Positions 43,746 through 53,405 of a DNA stretch of 64,000 bases are shown piece after piece. Position 1 is the first letter of the stretch; each line of letters begins with the position of its first letter. A model generated the notes under the pieces. It had not been told where the DNA came from. It made no database searches and saw only the letters and a program-made list of their open reading frames with translations. Both the position numbers and the translations under genes were made by a program. Source of the stretch: an uncultured Lachnospiraceae bacterium (GTDB lineage: Bacteria; Bacillota; Clostridia; Lachnospirales; Lachnospiraceae); contig ONHG01000010.1 in NCBI GenBank assembly GCA_900317585.1, forward strand, positions 1-64,000, written 5' to 3'.

Positions 43746-44687
43746 ATGAAAGTATTTGTTACAGGAGTTGCAGGTCAGCTCGGACACGACGTAATGAATG
43801 ACCTGGCAGCGCGTGGTTACGAAGGAATCGGAACAGATATAGCACCACAGTACAGCGGAGCAGATGATGGCACAGCAGTTACAACTATGCCATATGTCTC
43901 ACTTGACATCACAGACCGTGATGCAGTGGAAAAAACAATCACAGAGCTTAAGCCTGACGTGATAGTGCACTGTGCAGCATGGACAGCAGTAGATCTGGCA
44001 GAGGATGATGACAAAAAAGCAAAGGTGCATGCAATCAACGCAGACGGCACTCAGAATATCGCTGATGCCTGCAAGAAGATAGATGCCAAGATGGTATATA
44101 TCAGCACAGACTATGTATTTGACGGACAGGGCACCACACCATGGCAGCCTGACTGCAAGGACTATGCACCGCTCAACGTATATGGACAGACAAAGCTCGA
44201 CGGAGAGCTTGCAGTGGCAAATACCCTTGAGAAGTACTTTATCGTGCGTATAGCATGGGTATTTGGAGTGAATGGCAAGAACTTCATCAAGACAATGCTG
44301 AATGTCGGCAAGACACATGACAAGCTCACAGTAGTAAGTGACCAGATTGGTACACCGACATACACACTTGATCTTTCAAGATTGCTCGTAGATATGATAG
44401 AGACTGATAAATATGGTTACTATCACGCTACAAACGAGGGCGGATATATCAGCTGGTATGATTTCACAAAGGAAATCTTCAAGCAGGCAGTGGAGCTTGG
44501 TCATACAGAGTATTCTGAGGACAGACTCACAGTCGCACCTGTTACCACAGCAGAGTATGGTGTGTCAAAGGCAGCACGTCCGTTTAACAGCAGACTAGAC
44601 AAGAGCAAGCTCGTGGAGAATGGATTTAAGCCACTCCCTACATGGCAGGATGCGTTGCACAGATATCTGCAGGAGATTAACTTTTAG
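43746..44687 (+). CDS. rmlD: dTDP-4-dehydrorhamnose reductase
   Basis: This 313-residue NAD(P)H-dependent reductase makes dTDP-L-rhamnose in the last step. The N-terminal GVAGQLGHDVMNDL fold, STDYVFDG and the active-site YGQTKLDGE are visible. It is longer at the N-terminal part than some RmlD proteins because of an insert around residues 38-50. AAGGAG precedes the start. rmlC follows after 16 bases. Confidence 0.95.
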   Translation: MKVFVTGVAGQLGHDVMNDLAARGYEGIGTDIAPQYSGADDGTAVTTMPYVSLDITDRDAVEKTITELKPDVIVHCAAWTAVDLAEDDDKKAKVHAINADGTQNIADACKKIDAKMVYISTDYVFDGQGTTPWQPDCKDYAPLNVYGQTKLDGELAVANTLEKYFIVRIAWVFGVNGKNFIKTMLNVGKTHDKLTVVSDQIGTPTYTLDLSRLLVDMIETDKYGYYHATNEGGYISWYDFTKEIFKQAVELGHTEYSEDRLTVAPVTTAEYGVSKAARPFNSRLDKSKLVENGFKPLPTWQDALHRYLQEINF

Positions 44688-44703
44688 AAAGGATATAGAA
44701 ATC

Positions 44704-45312
44704 ATGGGACAGATTAAAGTACAGAAAAACGTAGGTGGAATCGAAGGACTTTGCATCATCGAGCCTACAGTACACGGAGACAACCGTGGATACTTTATGG
44801 AGACATACAATTCAAAGGACATGCAGGAGGCAGGCATTGACAGAGTATTCGTACAGGATAATCAGTCTTGCTCCACAAAGGGAGTGCTCCGCGGACTTCA
44901 TTTCCAGAAGGAATACCCACAGGCAAAGCTTGTGCGTGCGGTAAAGGGCTCAGTATTTGATGTGGCTGTAGACTTAAGAAGCGATTCAAAGACATACGGC
45001 AAGTGGTTCGGAGTAGAGCTAACAGAAGAGAACAAGAAGCAGTTCCTTATACCGGAGGGCTTTGCACACGGATTTTTAGTACTCTCAGATGTAGCAGAGT
45101 TCTGCTACAAGGTTACAGATTTCTGGCATCTTGGAGACGAGAGCGGTCTTGCATGGAATGATCCTGCAATCGGCATCGAGTGGCCACAGCTTGTCGGAGA
45201 GTATCCTGGAAGTGCTGACGGAAGCGGATACACACTTGAGGATGGCACACCAATCAATTTAAGTGATAAGGATCAGAAGTGGGAGACACTGGAGAATACA
45301 TTTAAGTTCTAG
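44704..45312 (+). CDS. rmlC: dTDP-4-dehydrorhamnose 3,5-epimerase
   Basis: This 202-residue cupin epimerase inverts C3 and C5 of the keto sugar. The family motifs DNRGYFMETYN, DNQSCSTKGVLRGLHFQ (with the catalytic histidine) and IPEGFAHGFLVLSD are present. The ATG at 44704 follows AAAGGA; a longer open frame upstream overlaps rmlD and is not needed. It closes the rml group and a hairpin follows. Confidence 0.96.
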   Translation: MGQIKVQKNVGGIEGLCIIEPTVHGDNRGYFMETYNSKDMQEAGIDRVFVQDNQSCSTKGVLRGLHFQKEYPQAKLVRAVKGSVFDVAVDLRSDSKTYGKWFGVELTEENKKQFLIPEGFAHGFLVLSDVAEFCYKVTDFWHLGDESGLAWNDPAIGIEWPQLVGEYPGSADGSGYTLEDGTPINLSDKDQKWETLENTFKF

Positions 45313-45328
45313 AATAAATAAAACTTGC

Positions 45329-45366
45329 AATAAGCTATGGATGGTTTATACTGTTCATAGCTTATT
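45329..45366 (+). terminator. probable terminator after rmlC
   Basis: An 11-bp stem (aataagctatg / catagcttatt, 45329-45339 and 45356-45366) has a 16-base loop and a short T tail. Confidence 0.55.
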
Positions 45367-45414
45367 TTGGTATAGAAATTTAATATAGATTTAATATGGA
45401 TATACAATAATAAG

Positions 45415-45443
45415 TGGCAAATATATTACAAATATGTTAAAAT
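45415..45443 (+). promoter_or_regulatory. promoter of the polymerase gene, possibly leaderless
   Basis: TGGCAA (45415-45420), a 17-base spacer and TAAAAT (45438-45443) with an upstream TGT form an extended -10 promoter. The expected transcription start (about 45450) falls directly at the ATG at 45451, and no Shine-Dalgarno sequence is present. Confidence 0.5.
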
Positions 45444-45450
45444 ATCTTTT

Positions 45451-46668
45451 ATGGACAAAAATAAATCAATTTCAACACAGAAAAATAACAGATGGGATGT
45501 AGTATACTTTATATTGTATGGCATTGTGCTCGCAAAATGTGTATACGAGACTACCATGTTTTCGCAGCAGGTGCTGGTAGGAACCTTTAAGCTTTTTCTT
45601 GCAGCGATGGTTTTGTATACAGGAGCCAAGGTTCTTTTTTCTGGATACTACAGCAGAAAAGAGCAGCTTGCAATTGCCGTAGTTATTCTTATATTTGGAA
45701 TAGTAGGTTTACGGACCGGTTATTATGAGCTGCTACAGCCGGTACTGCTTATTGTCGGGGCAAAAAATGTGAGGTTTGACGATATATTAAAGGTATATAC
45801 GGCGGTAGTATCGGTCATGCTTATAGTGGCAGCTATAGCCAGTCAGACAGGTGTGATAGCGGATGTGATAGGCTATTCACCTAGAAATGCAGCGGCAGCC
45901 AGACATTCATACGGCATCATATATCCGACGGACTTTGCGGCACATATATTTTATCTGATATTGGCGGTGAGCTGCCTTGGTATATGGAAGAGAGTACAGG
46001 AAAACGAAAAATACAGATATCCGGCATGGCTCAGATGGCTTATCGTGATAGCAGCAGCTGTATTTATATATATAAAAGCAGGAGCATTTACAGGAACAGT
46101 CTGCCTGATGGGATTTTTGGTTTTGATGGGCCTGATTTATCTGCTTGAGAGGAAAAATCTGGCGCGCAGGGTGTGTGAGATATTTAAATATCTGCCGATA
46201 GTGTGGGCGAGTCTTTTTCTTGGACTCAGCTATTTTTATAGCGAGAGCAATGCTATAATGGTTAAAATAGATACTGTACTATCTCAAAGGCTGATGGTAA
46301 GCCACAAAGTTTGGAGTGAGTATAGCGTTAAGCCATTTGGACAGTTTATAGAGGAACAGGGCTGGGGAGGCATTGCAGACCCGACCGGGATAGACCCTGC
46401 AAAGTATTTCTTTATAGATGATATGTATCTTAGAATGCTGTTTGAGTATGGAATAATAGTGTTTGCTGTAGTGCTGATATTATTAATATTTATTGGTCAC
46501 AAGGCAATAGGAGCAAATCAATATGTGCTTTTTGCAGTAATAGTCATGATTGGCGTGCACTCTTTTATGGAGCATCATCTGCTGGAGGTGGCATATGATC
46601 CGTTCCTGCTTGTATTGTTTGCCGACATAGATACTGCTGATAAGGAAAAATCCGGGAGAAAGATATGA
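45451..46668 (+). CDS. Wzy-like polysaccharide polymerase, O-antigen ligase type
   Basis: This 405-residue protein has about ten membrane helices and one larger extracytoplasmic loop between the late helices (about 270-320, RLMVSHKVWSEYSVKPFGQ), the usual form of Wzy polymerases and WaaL-like ligases. These families are too divergent for a sure assignment. No ribosome binding site precedes the ATG. It overlaps the phosphoglycosyltransferase gene by four bases (ATGA), so the two are coupled. A Wzx flippase is not seen in the window. Confidence 0.75.
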   Translation: MDKNKSISTQKNNRWDVVYFILYGIVLAKCVYETTMFSQQVLVGTFKLFLAAMVLYTGAKVLFSGYYSRKEQLAIAVVILIFGIVGLRTGYYELLQPVLLIVGAKNVRFDDILKVYTAVVSVMLIVAAIASQTGVIADVIGYSPRNAAAARHSYGIIYPTDFAAHIFYLILAVSCLGIWKRVQENEKYRYPAWLRWLIVIAAAVFIYIKAGAFTGTVCLMGFLVLMGLIYLLERKNLARRVCEIFKYLPIVWASLFLGLSYFYSESNAIMVKIDTVLSQRLMVSHKVWSEYSVKPFGQFIEEQGWGGIADPTGIDPAKYFFIDDMYLRMLFEYGIIVFAVVLILLIFIGHKAIGANQYVLFAVIVMIGVHSFMEHHLLEVAYDPFLLVLFADIDTADKEKSGRKI

Positions 46669-48794
46669 ACTCAAAAAAATGGATAATCCAGTACCTTGAG
46701 GTACTTCTTGATATAATTGTGATGTTTACATCTTATCTGATTGCAAACTGGTACAAGTTCGGTTTCTTTAGAACGGGACTTATAAACCATACAGAGCACT
46801 ATCTTACGCTTTTTCTGGTAGAGCTCGTGGCATATGTGGTAGTACATTTTGTGGCATTTGCAGATGATAATCTGATAAATCGAAAGCTCTTTCCTGAAAT
46901 ATACAATGTCCTGAAGATGTATGTATATGTGGGTGCAATCACAGTCGGCTGTGTATATTTCACAAAAACAAGTGAATATTTCTCGAGAGGGCAGATGGGT
47001 ATGACCTTCATAATGAGTACTATATTCACGGTGATAGTCAGACAGCTGCTGAAAAGACTGGTGACAAAGGAATATCACCGCTCAGGGGCCAATGAGAAAA
47101 TCATGCTTGTCACAACCTCGGACCAGGTGGAGAGAGTGATAAAAAAGATAAAGACCACAAGAAACTGGGATTTTCGTATATCAAACATAGCAATACTTGA
47201 CTGTGATATGGTCGGTGAGATAGTAGACAAGATAGAGGTCGTCGCAACTGCCGATAACCTGCTTCAGGTGATATCAACAGCAGAGATAGACTCAGTGTTT
47301 GTACATCTGCCGGACGGCTATCCGTTTAAGCAGAGAGAGTTTGTTACAGTACTCAATGAGATGGGCAAGACAGTGCACCTGAATGTCAACGAGTATGAGG
47401 CCAAGGTCGGTGAGCACTATATGGATTTCCTTGGAAAATACGCAGTGGTCACATGGAAGAATAAGACATACCGTGTAAGGCATCTGCTTATTAAAAAACT
47501 GATGGACCTGCTGTTTGGCGTGGCAGGAAGCATACTTATAGTGCCTGTGTGGTTTGTTGCATTTATAGGCAAAATAGTCACAGGCGATCATGGACCGGTG
47601 CTCATATCGCTTGTCAGAGTCGGCAAAAACGGACGAAGATTTTATTACTATAAATTCCGCACCATGTATATGGATGCGAGGGATAGATATGACAAATGGA
47701 TACTCGATGGAAAGAAGGGGAAAGACCCGAGATTTACACCGGTTGGAAGAATGCTTGGGGCATTAAGGCTTGAAAATCTGCCATCAGCCTGGAATGTGCT
47801 GTGGGGAGATATGAGCATGGTGGGAAATCCTGCTCCATCACTGCCGGAGTTTATAGAATACTCTGCATTTCACAGAAAAAGTCTATCGGTAAAGCCCGGA
47901 ATCATAGGCTTCTGGCAGGTATACAGCAGGGAACACAGGCTGCTTACCGAGGAGGAGCAAAGCGAGTACGACCAGGAATATATACTGAACTGGACGGTGG
48001 GCCTTGATCTGAGGATTATCTTCAGGGCAGTATGTCCTCTGTGCAGGTCTGTGTCAAAGAGAGAGCTTGTCATGCCGGCACAGCTGGTTGATGAGATGAG
48101 ATGCTTGAGCGAGCTAGTGAAGGATAGAGAGCCTTTAAGCTATGACATCCAGGCATATCAGGCCACTGAAGACAGCGGAAAGCCGGTATACAGATTTATA
48201 AAGCGTCTGGTAGATATTGTTGCCTCACTGCTTGGACTTATAGTACTGTCACCGGTGTTTATCATACTCGCTGTGATAATCAGAATGAGTGATGGCGGCA
48301 GCGTGTTCTATGGGCACACAAGAGTCGGCTATAAGGGAAAGAAAATATCTGTATACAAGTTCAGGAGCATGAAGACGAACGCAGGTGATCTGGAAAAGAT
48401 ACTGACACCTGAACAGCTGGAGCAGTATGTAAAGGAATTCAAGATAGACAATGATCCTCGAATCACAAAAATAGGAGGCTTTCTGCGAAAGACCAGCCTT
48501 GATGAACTGCCACAGCTAATCAACATACTTAAGGGAGAGCTCTCCATAGTGGGACCGCGTCCAATCGTGGAGAAGGAAACCGAGATATACGGTAAGGACA
48601 TCGTAAAGCTTCTGAGCGTAAAGCCGGGGCTGACAGGCTACTGGCAGGCATATGCCAGAAACAATGCCACCTATGAGAGCGGAGAGCGCCAGAGGATGGA
48701 GATGTACTATGTGGAGCACTGCTCACTTTGGCTGGATATAAAGATACTTTTCAGAACCGTTTTTTCTGTAATCAGGGAGGATGGAGCACAATAA
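46665..48794 (+). CDS. tandem phosphoglycosyltransferase fusion
   Basis: This 709-residue protein carries two complete bacterial sugar-transferase domains. Residues 1-130 hold four membrane helices and 140-265 a CoA-binding-like soluble domain, as in WbaP/CpsE. The first transferase (about 275-480) has YKFRTM, but the catalytic Asp-Glu dyad is replaced: the usual S-L-D-E-L-P-Q reads RLENLPS (Glu370-Asn371). The second (about 515-705) has a full SLDELPQ (Asp613-Glu614), SIVGPRP and KPGLTGYWQ. The second domain is thus the likely active enzyme that puts the first sugar-phosphate on undecaprenyl phosphate. The first may be regulatory or structural. It overlaps the polymerase gene at its start. 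Confidence 0.9.
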   Translation: MNSKKWIIQYLEVLLDIIVMFTSYLIANWYKFGFFRTGLINHTEHYLTLFLVELVAYVVVHFVAFADDNLINRKLFPEIYNVLKMYVYVGAITVGCVYFTKTSEYFSRGQMGMTFIMSTIFTVIVRQLLKRLVTKEYHRSGANEKIMLVTTSDQVERVIKKIKTTRNWDFRISNIAILDCDMVGEIVDKIEVVATADNLLQVISTAEIDSVFVHLPDGYPFKQREFVTVLNEMGKTVHLNVNEYEAKVGEHYMDFLGKYAVVTWKNKTYRVRHLLIKKLMDLLFGVAGSILIVPVWFVAFIGKIVTGDHGPVLISLVRVGKNGRRFYYYKFRTMYMDARDRYDKWILDGKKGKDPRFTPVGRMLGALRLENLPSAWNVLWGDMSMVGNPAPSLPEFIEYSAFHRKSLSVKPGIIGFWQVYSREHRLLTEEEQSEYDQEYILNWTVGLDLRIIFRAVCPLCRSVSKRELVMPAQLVDEMRCLSELVKDREPLSYDIQAYQATEDSGKPVYRFIKRLVDIVASLLGLIVLSPVFIILAVIIRMSDGGSVFYGHTRVGYKGKKISVYKFRSMKTNAGDLEKILTPEQLEQYVKEFKIDNDPRITKIGGFLRKTSLDELPQLINILKGELSIVGPRPIVEKETEIYGKDIVKLLSVKPGLTGYWQAYARNNATYESGERQRMEMYYVEHCSLWLDIKILFRTVFSVIREDGAQ

Positions 48795-48863
48795 TCAGAA
48801 CATATGTGAACACATAATGCCGGGTGTGCAAGATGTGAATTAAACATAACAGATGTGAGAAAT

Positions 48864-49754
48864 ATGATGAAAAAACTGGATTTAATTAATATAAAAATAA
48901 GTCTCATAATACCTACACTCAACGCTGCAGAGTATATGCCCGGTCTGATAGATATACTGGGCAGACAGAGCCGTAAGCCCGATGAGATAATAGTGATAGA
49001 CTCGGAATCCGAGGATGCCACAGTGCGCATGGCAGAGCAGGCAGGCTTTAGGACACTGAAGGTCAAGAGAAGCGAATTTGATCATGGTGGCACGAGAAAC
49101 TATGCTGTAGCCATGTCAAGGGGTGATATAGTGATGTTTCTGTCGCAGGATGCGCTGCCTTCAGATGAACACTATGTTGAAAATATGCTGGCAGGCTTTG
49201 AAAACGAAGAAGTCGTTATGATATCAGCCAGACAGCTCCCGAGAAGGGATGCTAAGCCTGACGAGGCATTAGTCAGGGAGTTTAATTATCCGGCAGAAAG
49301 CTTTGTCAGAAGTAAAGAGGATATACCACGACTTGGGATAAAGGCATATTTCTTCTCGGATGTATGCTCAGCCTACAGACGTGATTTCTTTGAAGACATA
49401 GGCGGCTTTGAAAGCCCACTGCTCACAAATGAGGATATGCTGATGGCAGCCAGGGCGCTTAAGGCAGGATACAAGATAGGCTATTGTGCCACAGCACAGG
49501 TGTATCACTCACACAACTATACATTTAAGCAGCAGTACAAGCGCAACTTTGAGGTAGCGGTCTTTATGGAGACCTATAAAGATGAGATAAAGTGTGATGG
49601 CACCACAGGTGAGGGTGTCAGGATGGTGCTTTTCATAGAAAAACAGCTCTTAAAGCAGTTCAAGATAGGAGCAGCAGTGCACTGCATATTTGACAGTGCG
49701 GCAAAGTTTCTGGGCAACAGGGCCGGAAGGAAGTGGAAGAGGAAGAATGCATAG
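48864..49754 (+). CDS. GT2 family glycosyltransferase, rhamnosyltransferase-like
   Basis: This GT2 enzyme has about 296 residues (in-frame starts at 48855, 48864 and 48867 are all possible, none with a clear ribosome site). SLIIPTLNAAEYMPGL, VIDSESEDAT, DHGGTRNYAVAMSRGDI and FLSQDALPSD are the type seen in rhamnosyltransferases of streptococcal and enterococcal rhamnan loci. Given rmlABDC just upstream, transfer of rhamnose is likely. It overlaps the next gene by eight bases. Confidence 0.87.
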   Translation: MMKKLDLINIKISLIIPTLNAAEYMPGLIDILGRQSRKPDEIIVIDSESEDATVRMAEQAGFRTLKVKRSEFDHGGTRNYAVAMSRGDIVMFLSQDALPSDEHYVENMLAGFENEEVVMISARQLPRRDAKPDEALVREFNYPAESFVRSKEDIPRLGIKAYFFSDVCSAYRRDFFEDIGGFESPLLTNEDMLMAARALKAGYKIGYCATAQVYHSHNYTFKQQYKRNFEVAVFMETYKDEIKCDGTTGEGVRMVLFIEKQLLKQFKIGAAVHCIFDSAAKFLGNRAGRKWKRKNA

Positions 49755-50673
49755 CACAGACAAGATAGCCATTCTAATGGCTACATACAATGGAGAAAAA
49801 TATATATGTCAGCAGATAGACTCTATCCTGTCGCAGACCTGCAAGGACTGGGAGATATATATACACGATGATGGCTCTACAGACGACACGATAGCTGCAG
49901 TAGAAAGTTATGTGGAAAAATATCCGGATAAGATACATCTGATAGATGGTAAATCAACCGGCGGCGCAAAGTACAACTTTTTCTATATGTTTGGTCAGGT
50001 GGAAGCGCCATACTATATGACCTGTGATCAGGACGATGTATGGCTGGAAAAGAAGATAGAGCTGACATATGATAAGATGCTGGCTATTGAGGACAAAGCA
50101 GATATTCCGTGCCTGGTATACACGGAGCTTCGCGTGGTAGATAGCGAGCTGAATACAATAGCGGACACGATGAGCGAATACCAGAGTCTTGACTGTCACA
50201 AGCGCACAATCAATCAGTTTATATTGCAGAATTCTGTGACAGGCTGTACAATGATGATGAACAGAGCTTTAAGAGATAAGATGCTTCACATCACAAATAT
50301 AGACAACACAATAATGCATGACTGGTGGGCAGCACTTGTAGCTGCGCAGTTTGGCAAAACAGCATTCATAGATGAGCCAACGATATTGTACAGACAGCAT
50401 GGAGACAACAGTTTGGGGGCACTTGGGATAAATAGGTTCTCATATATTGTACGCCGTGTCTGGCAGAAAAAACAGATACAGGAGAGTCTGAGGCTGGGAC
50501 GGCTTCAGGCGAGAGAATTTGCAAAGACATATAATCTTCCCGATGACAGCCTGGCGGTAAGGTATGCGGCACTGGAAGGTGAATCCAGACGCGTGAGACA
50601 ACGGTTTTATAAGGAAAATGATATGTATAAGACCGGGACCATGAGACGGCTGGGACAGGCTGTGTGGGGATGA
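49747..50673 (+). CDS. GT2 family glycosyltransferase, RgpB/RfbF-like
   Basis: This 308-residue GT2 enzyme has ILMATYNGEKYICQQIDSIL, IHDDGSTDDT, MTCDQDDVWLEKK (metal motif) and a following MHDWWAALVA with YRQHGDNSLG, features shared with rhamnosyltransferases of Gram-positive rhamnose polysaccharides. The ATG at 49747 lies within the end of the preceding gene and has GGAAGAGGAAG before it. The last gene before the sharp fall in GC content. Confidence 0.88.
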   Translation: MHSTDKIAILMATYNGEKYICQQIDSILSQTCKDWEIYIHDDGSTDDTIAAVESYVEKYPDKIHLIDGKSTGGAKYNFFYMFGQVEAPYYMTCDQDDVWLEKKIELTYDKMLAIEDKADIPCLVYTELRVVDSELNTIADTMSEYQSLDCHKRTINQFILQNSVTGCTMMMNRALRDKMLHITNIDNTIMHDWWAALVAAQFGKTAFIDEPTILYRQHGDNSLGALGINRFSYIVRRVWQKKQIQESLRLGRLQAREFAKTYNLPDDSLAVRYAALEGESRRVRQRFYKENDMYKTGTMRRLGQAVWG

Positions 50674-50691
50674 TTTGATAGGAATTAAAAA

Positions 50692-52311
50692 ATGGGTAAA
50701 ATTATAGATTTTATAAAAGATAAGGGTATTAGAGGAACGTGGGATACGGTTAAATTTCATTATCATAGTGATATAAAATATAATTATTGGTTTAAAAAAC
50801 ATCGAGTAACTGAAAAAGAACTTTTGAGACAGAAAAATGTCAAGTTTAAATACGAACCTAAAATTAGCATTATAGTTCCCGCATTTTATACGGAGATAAC
50901 TATGATAGAAGAATTAATTGATTCTGTTAAAAATCAAAGTTACAGTAACTGGGAGCTATGTATTTCTATTGGATCACCGGAAGATAGAAAATTAATTGAG
51001 ATTTTATCACAATATTCCAATTGTGATAAGATAAAATATATTATTTCGGAAAGAAATTTGGGAATTTCTGACAATACTAATTGTGCATTAAAATTGGCTT
51101 CAGGTGATTATATAGCTTTACTTGATCATGACGATGTTATTGAACCTAATGCTTTATATGAGATAGCAAATGCTGTTCAAGACAAGACTATAGACATGAT
51201 TTATACTGATGAAGATAAAGTTAATTATAAACTTACAAGATATGTCAGCCCGTATTTTAAACCAGATTTTAGTATTGATTTATTAAGATCGCAAAACTAT
51301 ATAACACATTTATTAGTGATAAAAAATGAATTATTGCAGAAGGCCGGAAGTTTATTACCTGAAATGGATGGAGCACAGGATTATGATTTGATATTGAGAT
51401 GTGCAGAGTATGCTAATAAAATTAAACATATACCAAAGGTGTTATATCATTGGAGAATTATAGAAGGTTCAACAGCAGGAAATGCAGAAAGTAAAATGTA
51501 TTGTTATGAGGCTGGAAAAAGGGCATTAGAGAATCATTTAGATAGATGCAATATAGAAGCAGAGGTTTGCTATGCTAAATTGTTAGGAAGATACCATATA
51601 AAATATAAATTGTTAGGGAAGCCACTATTGTCTGTAGTGGTTGCTAATGCTACGTTAAAGGATAAAAGAAGGATAAAAGAGGCAATCGTTAGTACAGATG
51701 GGAACACAAATATAGAATTTATATTTGTAAGTGATGATGATTTGTATAAGGCATATAATAATGGAGCTAGACAGACAAAAGGGAAGATTATTTTATTTGT
51801 TTTAGGAGCTTGTTTTCCTATAGAAAAAAATTCAATTTATGAGTTATTGTCATTAAGTATGCAGGAGAAAGTGGGAATTGTTGCTCCCAAGATACTTTAT
51901 CGGGATAATAAAATCAAGCATGCTGGAATGATTTTAGGCTTTAAAAATAAAGTTGGTTACGCATTTAGGGGATGCGATAGAAGGGCAACGACATATATGA
52001 ATAGAGCAGAACAAAATGGAAATTATAGTGTTGTGTCACCTGAAGTTTTTATTATATCGAAAGAGGTATTTGATAATGTTGGTGGATATGATATAAAAAA
52101 TGATTGTGAATTAACTCAAGTTTTATTTTGTGATAAAATAATAAAAAAAGGCTTGCGAATAGTATATAATGCGTTTTCTGAATGGCGCAGTGAAAATATT
52201 GAGACTGAAAAAAATAAATCGAGAGTATGTGATTGGAGCAATATAAACAAGAAAGATCCATATTATAATGAAAATCTTTCACTACACAAGAGATTGTTTG
52301 AATTAGAATAA
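50692..52311 (+). CDS. two-domain GT2 glycosyltransferase
   Basis: This 539-residue protein holds two GT2 units. The first (about 58-290) is complete: ISIIVPAFYTEITMIEEL, LLDHDDVIEPNAL as the metal motif and VLYHWRI at the end. The second (about 315-510) keeps the general fold (LLSVVVANATLKDKRRI) but lacks a DXD motif at the expected place (LGACFP). Such pairs occur in rhamnan and teichoic-type loci, where the second unit can be non-catalytic. The gene is the first of the AT-rich section; its codon use (AAA, ATA, TTA, GAA) differs from the genes before it. Confidence 0.85.
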   Translation: MGKIIDFIKDKGIRGTWDTVKFHYHSDIKYNYWFKKHRVTEKELLRQKNVKFKYEPKISIIVPAFYTEITMIEELIDSVKNQSYSNWELCISIGSPEDRKLIEILSQYSNCDKIKYIISERNLGISDNTNCALKLASGDYIALLDHDDVIEPNALYEIANAVQDKTIDMIYTDEDKVNYKLTRYVSPYFKPDFSIDLLRSQNYITHLLVIKNELLQKAGSLLPEMDGAQDYDLILRCAEYANKIKHIPKVLYHWRIIEGSTAGNAESKMYCYEAGKRALENHLDRCNIEAEVCYAKLLGRYHIKYKLLGKPLLSVVVANATLKDKRRIKEAIVSTDGNTNIEFIFVSDDDLYKAYNNGARQTKGKIILFVLGACFPIEKNSIYELLSLSMQEKVGIVAPKILYRDNKIKHAGMILGFKNKVGYAFRGCDRRATTYMNRAEQNGNYSVVSPEVFIISKEVFDNVGGYDIKNDCELTQVLFCDKIIKKGLRIVYNAFSEWRSENIETEKNKSRVCDWSNINKKDPYYNENLSLHKRLFELE

Positions 52312-52321
52312 TAGAGGCTAT

Positions 52322-53395
52322 ATGAAGATAAATTTTGTTATTCCTACGCCGGGAAATACTGGTGGGTTACAAGTTATATATAAATATGCAGAAGAATTTC
52401 AAAAAAAAGGGCATGATGTTAGAATATATTATCCTTTGAAACTATATTTACTTGATTATAGTTTAAACAAGTTTCGACAGATAATGTTTGTTATATACAG
52501 GACTTTGGTAAATATTTTTCATTTTTGTATTTGTCATAATGAAAAAAAGTACAATTCGAAAATTATTATGAAATATGTTCCTGTTATTAATGATTTTTTT
52601 ATGCCTAATGCTGATTATATTATTGCAACAGCATGGCCGACAGCATATGATGTTGCAAAATTGAGTGACAAAAAGGGAAAAAAATATTATTTTATTCAGG
52701 ATTTTGAAGTTTGGGATGATAAAAAAAGGGGGATGCAAAGTTATAGGTTGCCACTTAGACATATTGTCATAGCCAAATGGATATCTGATATTCTAGATGA
52801 AAAAATTGGAATAAAGGAAAGAGTAATTATAAATAATGGAATAGATTTAGATGAATATTATAATGATAATAAGAATGTGAATTATAATATGCCATTACAT
52901 TTCTTGATGTTATATCATAAACTACCAAAAAAAGGTGTCAAATATGGATTGAAAGTTTTTGATAAGGTGCTAGAAAAATATCCAGGATCAACGCTGACGA
53001 TGTTTGGAATAAAGAAAGAAGAAAGTCTTCCAAAATATGTTCACTTTGTAGAAAATCCAACTAAAAGTGAAATAAGAAAACTGTATTGTGAAGCGGATGT
53101 GTATATTTATCCTAGTTTAATAGAAGGTTGGGGACTGACAGTAGTTGAAGCAATGGCAGCTAAGTGTGCTGTTATAGGAACAAATACAGGATGCATGTTG
53201 GACATTGGAAAAGATGGTGAAAATACATTGTTATCTGAACCGGGAGATATAGATGGTATGTTTGATAATATTGAAAAGGTAATACAAAATCGCAATCTTT
53301 TGAAAAAAATAAGTTTTGCTGGTTATGAAACTGCGTGTACATTGTCTTGGGAAAAGTCAGTTGAGAAATTTCTAGACATTTTGCAAAATTATTGA
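52322..53395 (+). CDS. GT4 family glycosyltransferase
   Basis: This 357-residue GT-B fold enzyme has an N-terminal acceptor domain starting with NFVIPTPGNTGGLQVIYKYA and a C-terminal donor domain with the GT4 signature YPSLIEGWGLTVVEAMAAKC (E-x7-E near residues 264-272). It is a retaining nucleotide-sugar transferase. It is AT-rich like its neighbours. Spacing of 10 bases on either side suggests one operon with the flanking transferases. The donor is unknown. Confidence 0.88.
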   Translation: MKINFVIPTPGNTGGLQVIYKYAEEFQKKGHDVRIYYPLKLYLLDYSLNKFRQIMFVIYRTLVNIFHFCICHNEKKYNSKIIMKYVPVINDFFMPNADYIIATAWPTAYDVAKLSDKKGKKYYFIQDFEVWDDKKRGMQSYRLPLRHIVIAKWISDILDEKIGIKERVIINNGIDLDEYYNDNKNVNYNMPLHFLMLYHKLPKKGVKYGLKVFDKVLEKYPGSTLTMFGIKKEESLPKYVHFVENPTKSEIRKLYCEADVYIYPSLIEGWGLTVVEAMAAKCAVIGTNTGCMLDIGKDGENTLLSEPGDIDGMFDNIEKVIQNRNLLKKISFAGYETACTLSWEKSVEKFLDILQNY

Positions 53396-53405
53396 GGTTA
53401 GTATA

